A stretch of DNA of 64,000 nt from Candidatus Zixiibacteriota bacterium. Lineage in GTDB: Bacteria > Zixibacteria > MSB-5A5 > GN15 > PGXB01. Within the stretch, counting starts at the first letter, position 1. Each line of letters starts with the position of its first letter. The stretch covers positions 2,272,734-2,336,733 of the forward strand of contig LS998015.1 in the NCBI GenBank assembly GCA_900498245.1, read 5' to 3'. Made by a program: the position numbers and the translations under genes. The notes beneath the pieces are model-generated. The model made no database searches. It saw only the letters and a list, made by a program, of their open reading frames with translations, and was not told the origin of the DNA. Shown here piece after piece: positions 59,136 through 64,000 of this stretch.

Positions 59136-60734
59136 TCAGAAGGAAAGTGAAATTTTGGGGCTTTTATAGACAAGGCGGCCGTCAAAGATGGTCGCAAGAG
59201 GTTTTATTCTCCCAATTTGCGCGGGCGGAACATGGTAAATATCTTCGGAAAGGATGACAAAATCGGCCTTGTATCCGGGCAGAAGGTAACCGCATTCATA
59301 TTCTTTATTGACGGCATAGGCGGCGCCGGCGGTGAAGCCGTGGATTGCTTGACTTACGGAAATTTTTTCTTTTGGATTAAACGATTTTTTTGTCCCGGGA
59401 ATGAAACGATTAACTGCGGCATCGATTCCGGCCAAAGGGTCAAGGGGCTCAATGGGAGCGTCGGAGCCGAAAGCCAGCGGGATATTTTTCTTAAGAAAGG
59501 TATTGAATATATAGCAATTTTTAGCACGCTTCTTCCAGTATTTCCTGATAAGGTGAACATCGGAAGGGCAATGAGTCGGCTGCATGGAGGCGATAATGCC
59601 GAGTCTTTTTACGCGATCGACATCGGACGGACGGATCATTTGCAGATGCTCGATACGATGGCGAGCGCCGTTCTTGAGACGAGGGGCGCGCGAGACGCAA
59701 TCAAGCACATTACATATGGCTTTATCGCCGATGGCATGTATGGCGCAGGGCAGACCTATAGAATCGGCACTTTTGATAAGACGCAGCATTTCCTTTTTGG
59801 GCGTGACTTCAATCCCGAAGTTGTTTTGGGAACCGTCATATTTATCAAAGCAGAGCGCGGTCTGACTGCCAAGAGCACCGTCGGCAAAGATTTTCACTCC
59901 GGAAATTTGAAGATAATCATTGCCGAACGGTCCTTTGACGCCGGCTATTTTAAGTTCCGGCAGAACTTTGGCAGGAGGATAATAATTGATTCTGAGGCCG
60001 AGAGCTCCTTTGGCGGCCTTTTCGGTAAAAAACGGCAGAGCATCGGGGCCGTCAAAGGAATGAACGGCAGTCACCCCGCGGGAATAAATTATCTCCAAGG
60101 CGCGGCGATATAATTGTTCGGCTTTGGCACGGGGCGGCCTTTTTATTTTTTTGAAGACCGGGAAATAGGCCGGAATTTCCTTCAATATGCCGGTCGGTTC
60201 GCCGTCATCAAACCGGACAATCGTCCCGCCCGAGGGGTCGGGTGAGTTGCGGGCAATGCCACCCAGCGCCAGAGCCGCGGAGTTGGCCCACATCATATGG
60301 GTATCTTTGGAAAAAATGGCGGCAGGACGCCCGCCGGTGACTTTATCAAGCATGCAGCGGTCAGGCATCAAGTATTTATCCCATTGATCGGGGGAAAAAC
60401 CTTCGCCTATGACCCATTCATTTTTAGACAAGGTCCGGACATGGCGCCTAATTCTATTCAGGACGTCGGCAATCGATTTGGCTCCGTCCAGATGAACATT
60501 GCCAAGGGAGATGGCCATAAAATAAAAATGGGTATGAGAATCGACCAGCCCGGGAATGACCGTTTTCCCGCGCAAATCGAATTTTCGATAGAATTTAAAA
60601 TCGGGATCCTTCTCCAGATGATGGCCGACGGCAATAATGGTATGATTGCTTACGGCCATGGAATCGGCGACCGGCGGCAGACCTTCGGCCTGAGTATATA
60701 TTTTCCCGTTGTAAAAAAGGTTATTTCTGGTCAT
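59136..60734 (-). CDS. Amidohydrolase (YtcJ-like)
   Basis: The 532-residue metal-dependent hydrolase has LVDSHTHFYFM (about 59-69), FADGALGSQTALCFD, HAIGDKAICNVLDC, RHRIEHLQMI and FGSDAPIEPLDPL, the metal and acid residues of amidohydrolase family 3. N- and C-terminal beta-sandwich parts are complete. Substrate unknown. It overlaps selB by 14 nt, so it is likely co-transcribed with selAB, for which I see no functional reason. Confidence 0.93.
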   Translation of the reverse strand: MTRNNLFYNGKIYTQAEGLPPVADSMAVSNHTIIAVGHHLEKDPDFKFYRKFDLRGKTVIPGLVDSHTHFYFMAISLGNVHLDGAKSIADVLNRIRRHVRTLSKNEWVIGEGFSPDQWDKYLMPDRCMLDKVTGGRPAAIFSKDTHMMWANSAALALGGIARNSPDPSGGTIVRFDDGEPTGILKEIPAYFPVFKKIKRPPRAKAEQLYRRALEIIYSRGVTAVHSFDGPDALPFFTEKAAKGALGLRINYYPPAKVLPELKIAGVKGPFGNDYLQISGVKIFADGALGSQTALCFDKYDGSQNNFGIEVTPKKEMLRLIKSADSIGLPCAIHAIGDKAICNVLDCVSRAPRLKNGARHRIEHLQMIRPSDVDRVKRLGIIASMQPTHCPSDVHLIRKYWKKRAKNCYIFNTFLKKNIPLAFGSDAPIEPLDPLAGIDAAVNRFIPGTKKSFNPKEKISVSQAIHGFTAGAAYAVNKEYECGYLLPGYKADFVILSEDIYHVPPAQIGRIKPLATIFDGRLVYKSPKISLSF

Positions 60735-62613
60735 ATTTCTTTCCCTTGATACGGATATCGCCCTGCCGTTCCGTGATATTTATGCGATCGGTTTCTTCAA
60801 GAATCGGAACGGCATATTTTCGGGAGTTTCCCAATTTCTCCCGCAATGACGCCACGGTCAAGGCCTCTCCCCGATCGAGGGTATTTCGAATTATCGCGAT
60901 TATTTCATTCCAGTGGGAGCGATGGAAGGCAAGCCCTCCGGTGACCTTCACGGCCTGCCCGATGTTTACCAGATAGTCAAAGGCGTCCCTTTTGATTTTG
61001 GTACCGTCGGTCAAATCATCGATTGATGGCGGCGCATACTTGCCGGCAATAAGTCTCTTTTCAATCTCATCGGCTGCCTGTTTCAATTCTCCCGTTACCG
61101 TTATGATTCGCCCGGGCAAATCGTAGCGGTTTTTTTTTCGAGCCAGAATGCCTCCGTCAGTCATTAATTCGAGAACCGTCTCCAAATCAAGTACTTTCCG
61201 ATTCAAGATATGCGCAATCTGATCGGCCTGAAGCCCATCGATATGGGGCCGCTTATCAAATTCATTTTTCATTCCAATAAGGATTTCGGCCTGGAGCGCT
61301 TTCATTTCTTCCGGTCGAAAGTAAAGACCGTTATATTCTTTAATAAAACCGGATTCAATCAGGCGAGCGACTAATTCGGTCATTTCGGCTTGTGAAAGAT
61401 TCGAGTGCAGCAGCGATTTCCGGAGGTTGACCAGCGGCAATCGTAAAATTTCAGAGCGAACCAGATTTTCCGGTGTCAAATTGATCCGCGCAGTCAAATA
61501 CTCGTACAATTGATAGTCCTTCTTCTTAGGAACATTATCCAGAAAACCGAGAATTTCTCCGCCGCCGACAGTCACCTGTGGGGTCGGGAGGCGGAAAATG
61601 AAGCGATCACCGATAAAAGCCAGGATGGGGCCATAGGGCCGAAAGAAAGCCAGGTCGCTCTGGCCGGGAAAAAGTGACGAATCAGCGGTCAGCCGGAGTT
61701 CCCCTTCGACTTCGGTGGTTCCCAGGATCATGAGAAGGCGACGTTTGTCTTCAAGGGGGAAAGGCGACTCTTCGATCACTTTCAGATTTACGGCCAAAAC
61801 CGGCGAATCAGGGTATGTCTCAATTAACTGCGGTGTGGTAACAACGCCGCCGCGTATGATATAATCTTTATCAAGACCGGTGAAGGTAATTGCGGTCCGC
61901 TGACCCGGTTGAGCGGTTTCGACCTGATTATTATGGGATTGAATGGTTCTGATTTTTCCTTTCCGACGGGAGGGGAAAATCGCTATTTCCTGCCCTGCGG
62001 AAAGAGTCCCACCGCGCAACGTTCCGGTGGCCACGCCCCCGAGCCCCGACAATACAAAGGAGCGGTCGATATAGAGACGAGGTTTTAAAATATTCTCACG
62101 CTCCATGATTTTTCCGGCCAGCTTTTCGATCTCTTCTCTGAGCCTAGGGATCCCTTCCCCGCTGACCGCAGAAGCCTTGACCACCGGGGCGTCGGCCAGA
62201 AAGGTGCCCTTGAGCCGGGCCCTGATATCTTCTTCAACCATTTCCACCCAGTAGCGGTCGGCCAGGTCAATTTTTGAAATCACGATGATGCCGTATTTGA
62301 TGCCGAGTAATTTGGTTATCTGGAGATGTTCCTGGGTTTGCGGCATCCAACCGTCATCGGCGGCGACTACCAGCAGAACGGCGTCGATGCCTCCCGCTCC
62401 GGCGATCATGTTACGCACGAATCGCTCATGCCCGGGAACATCGACAATCCCGATACGTTTGCCATCGCTGGTATCATACCAGGCGAAACCGAGGTCGATA
62501 GTCATGCCGCGCGCTTTTTCTTCAGGCAGACGATCCGGATCAATGCCGGTCAGGCGAATTATGATTGATGATTTACCATGATCGATATGGCCCGCAGTAC
62601 CTATGACTATCAT
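60721..62613 (-). CDS. selB: Selenocysteine-specific elongation factor
   Basis: The 630-residue translation GTPase has G1 GHIDHGKS (8-15), DVPGHERFVRN (G3) and SKIDL (G4), followed by EF-Tu-like domains 2-3 and four winged-helix repeats in the C-terminal third (for example LYFRPEEMKALQAEILIGM and SRKYAVPILEETDRINITERQGD) that bind SECIS hairpins in mRNA. It brings Sec-tRNA to UGA codons. It follows selA by 3 nt. Confidence 0.96.
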   Translation of the reverse strand: MIVIGTAGHIDHGKSSIIIRLTGIDPDRLPEEKARGMTIDLGFAWYDTSDGKRIGIVDVPGHERFVRNMIAGAGGIDAVLLVVAADDGWMPQTQEHLQITKLLGIKYGIIVISKIDLADRYWVEMVEEDIRARLKGTFLADAPVVKASAVSGEGIPRLREEIEKLAGKIMERENILKPRLYIDRSFVLSGLGGVATGTLRGGTLSAGQEIAIFPSRRKGKIRTIQSHNNQVETAQPGQRTAITFTGLDKDYIIRGGVVTTPQLIETYPDSPVLAVNLKVIEESPFPLEDKRRLLMILGTTEVEGELRLTADSSLFPGQSDLAFFRPYGPILAFIGDRFIFRLPTPQVTVGGGEILGFLDNVPKKKDYQLYEYLTARINLTPENLVRSEILRLPLVNLRKSLLHSNLSQAEMTELVARLIESGFIKEYNGLYFRPEEMKALQAEILIGMKNEFDKRPHIDGLQADQIAHILNRKVLDLETVLELMTDGGILARKKNRYDLPGRIITVTGELKQAADEIEKRLIAGKYAPPSIDDLTDGTKIKRDAFDYLVNIGQAVKVTGGLAFHRSHWNEIIAIIRNTLDRGEALTVASLREKLGNSRKYAVPILEETDRINITERQGDIRIKGKKYDQK

Positions 62614-62616
62614 AAC

Positions 62617-63999
62617 TCAAATCTGGGGAAGCAAATTTATAATTGTTGCCGCAAGTAATTCGAATTCATTATCGTCAATCGCCTTAAGGTCGATAATGAA
62701 GTTATCAGCGGTGACTCGGCCGATTACCGGTAATTCGGCGGATCGAAACAACTGCGCCAATTTTTGCGGCGCCAGGCGACTACGAAACACAAGGGCGACC
62801 GAAGGCAGGGGGACTCCCGGAAGAGAGCCACCACCCATTTCACCCTGCGAACCCTCCAGAATTATTTTGTCTCCGGCATCCACTTGTTTTAAGAGCCTCC
62901 GGCCCTTTTCGTACATCTCCGATTCTCTGACCGCGGCCAGGCTCCACAATTTAACATTTTCGCGCCAGGAATCATCGAGGTAATAACCCAGCAGTTCCTC
63001 GAGAGCCGAAAAAATAATTTTATCGACGCGCAGGGCCCGATAAATCGGGTTTTTCTTCAACCGGGTAATCATCTCCATTTGCCCGACAATCAGTCCGGCT
63101 TGAACGCCGCCAAGTAATTTATCGCCGGAAAAACAGGTTAAAGCGGCGCCGTCACGGACGGAGTTTTGTACTGTCGATTCGTGTTTGCCGGCAAAATCGG
63201 AGGTATCCACGAAGACTCCACTCCCCAGATCATTTATGACCGGCAAATTATTCTGGTCACCCAACCGAGCCAGATCTTTGAGCGTGACCTCCTCAGTAAA
63301 GCCGGAGACGGAAAAATTGCTGCGATGCACTTTCAGGATAAGGGCCGGTTCCTGTTCAAGAGCCTCTTTGTAGTCGGCCAGAGTAGTAATATTGGTGGTG
63401 CCGATTTCAATCAAGCGGGCTCCGGAACGACGAATAATATCGGGGATGCGAAAACCGCCCCCGATTTGCACCAATTCGCCCCGGGAGATCAGAACCGGTT
63501 TCTTATTGGCAAAAGTGTTGAGGATTAAAAACAGGGCGGCGGCATTATTATTGACTATAATTCCCGCTTCGGCTCCGGATAATAGAGCCAATAATTTTTC
63601 GGCCAACTCGCCGCGTCGACCCCGTTTACCCGTATCGACTTCAAATTCAAGATTTCCATAACCGGTGATTTGATTCCTAATTTTATTGAAGAGGTCTTCC
63701 GATAGGGGAGCGCGGCCAAGGTTGGTATGCACGAGGATGCCTGTTCCGTTAATTACACGGCCAATTTTCTTTCTCTGGAATTTTTTAATTTCAGTAATGA
63801 TTTTCACCTTGAAGCCGGCGAATAAGATTTCATCATATTTTTGGCCCAACTCCAATTTAAGCGTTTCGATTGCCGCCCTGACAATTTCTACAAGAAGAGG
63901 GCGCGGTAATCCGCGGCTTTCCTTTAACAAGTCTTCATCGGACGAGACAATTTCAACGGCGGGGATATCTCTTTTCGATTTGATAATAAAATCATCCAT
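62617..63999 (-). CDS. selA: L-seryl-tRNA(Sec) selenium transferase
   Basis: The 460-residue PLP enzyme turns Ser-tRNA(Sec) into Sec-tRNA(Sec) using selenophosphate. Motifs: NGTGILVHTNLGRAPLSE, NNNAAALFLIL, NDLGSGVFVD and the PLP lysine in FSGDKLLGGVQAGL. The ATG at 63999 lies at the window edge, so a more distal start cannot be excluded. selD and selC are not in the window. With selB it shows the cell uses selenocysteine. Confidence 0.95.
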   Translation of the reverse strand: MDDFIIKSKRDIPAVEIVSSDEDLLKESRGLPRPLLVEIVRAAIETLKLELGQKYDEILFAGFKVKIITEIKKFQRKKIGRVINGTGILVHTNLGRAPLSEDLFNKIRNQITGYGNLEFEVDTGKRGRRGELAEKLLALLSGAEAGIIVNNNAAALFLILNTFANKKPVLISRGELVQIGGGFRIPDIIRRSGARLIEIGTTNITTLADYKEALEQEPALILKVHRSNFSVSGFTEEVTLKDLARLGDQNNLPVINDLGSGVFVDTSDFAGKHESTVQNSVRDGAALTCFSGDKLLGGVQAGLIVGQMEMITRLKKNPIYRALRVDKIIFSALEELLGYYLDDSWRENVKLWSLAAVRESEMYEKGRRLLKQVDAGDKIILEGSQGEMGGGSLPGVPLPSVALVFRSRLAPQKLAQLFRSAELPVIGRVTADNFIIDLKAIDDNEFELLAATIINLLPQI

Positions 64000-64000
64000 T

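Overview
The window comes from a Gram-negative (diderm) bacterium that I cannot name with certainty. The mix of genes fits an uncultured FCB-type lineage such as candidate division Zixibacteria: LVIVD beta-propeller and lipoprotein genes, MlaEF, NfeD with a slipin, GSI-type glutamine synthetase, GatAB, SelAB, and long runs of overlapping housekeeping genes on one strand. That placement is an inference from gene content only.

Layout. (1) 1-11423 is an accessory island. Its left part is a PD-(D/E)XK nuclease-like gene followed by a DUF262 (GmrS-like) gene that runs off the edge. Next comes a tightly coupled eight-gene operon on the minus strand (9444 to 2625): glycosyltransferase, four-TM SLATT-like membrane protein, adenylate-forming ligase, acyl carrier protein, alpha/beta hydrolase, beta-helix acyltransferase, an unrecognised protein with a TIR/deoxyribosyltransferase-like N-terminus and an IGGPGFG C-terminal domain, and an NRDE/TANGO2 protein. 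This operon lies between two direct repeats (2144-2195 and 10045-10097) that are truncated 5' halves of a tRNA-Leu(UAA) gene. A tyrosine recombinase follows, and the island ends at a truncated 5' half of a tRNA-Gly(UCC) gene (11380-11423). (2) 11424-14290 holds an exported LVIVD-repeat protein and a lipoprotein. (3) 14291-17372 is poor in genes. It holds two RAYT-type Y1 transposases set among many hairpins with different but self-complementary arms, plus dispersed repeats. (4) 17373-52745 is almost entirely minus-strand core genome: nadK-dxs-ispA-xseB-xseA-uvrC, NlpC/P60-UbiA-cdsA-uppS, tgt up to a DUF494 gene (with radA, mlaFE, dnaB, a family-4 uracil-DNA glycosylase and coaBC), glnA-gatA-hydrolase-gatB-purN-purC-purH, then aspS-phoH-7TM-HD-ybeY-CBS protein, which ends at a clear terminator. 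(5) 52746-56107 holds a PTS IIA-like regulator behind a near-consensus promoter, a PEBP protein and three poorly known genes. (6) 56147-56935 is another repeat-bearing gap. (7) 56936-63999 is NfeD-slipin (ending at a terminator), an amidohydrolase, selB and selA.

How they fit together. The core genes supply isoprenoid precursors (Dxs), prenyl chains (IspA, UppS), phospholipid precursors (CdsA), membrane lipid transport (MlaEF), purines, glutaminyl/asparaginyl-tRNA amidation, repair (UvrC, RadA, ExoVII, UDG) and selenocysteine insertion. The most unusual part is the island. Its cargo joins carrier-protein acyl-activation enzymes to domains typical of prokaryotic conflict systems, and it is bracketed by tRNA halves instead of an intact tRNA.
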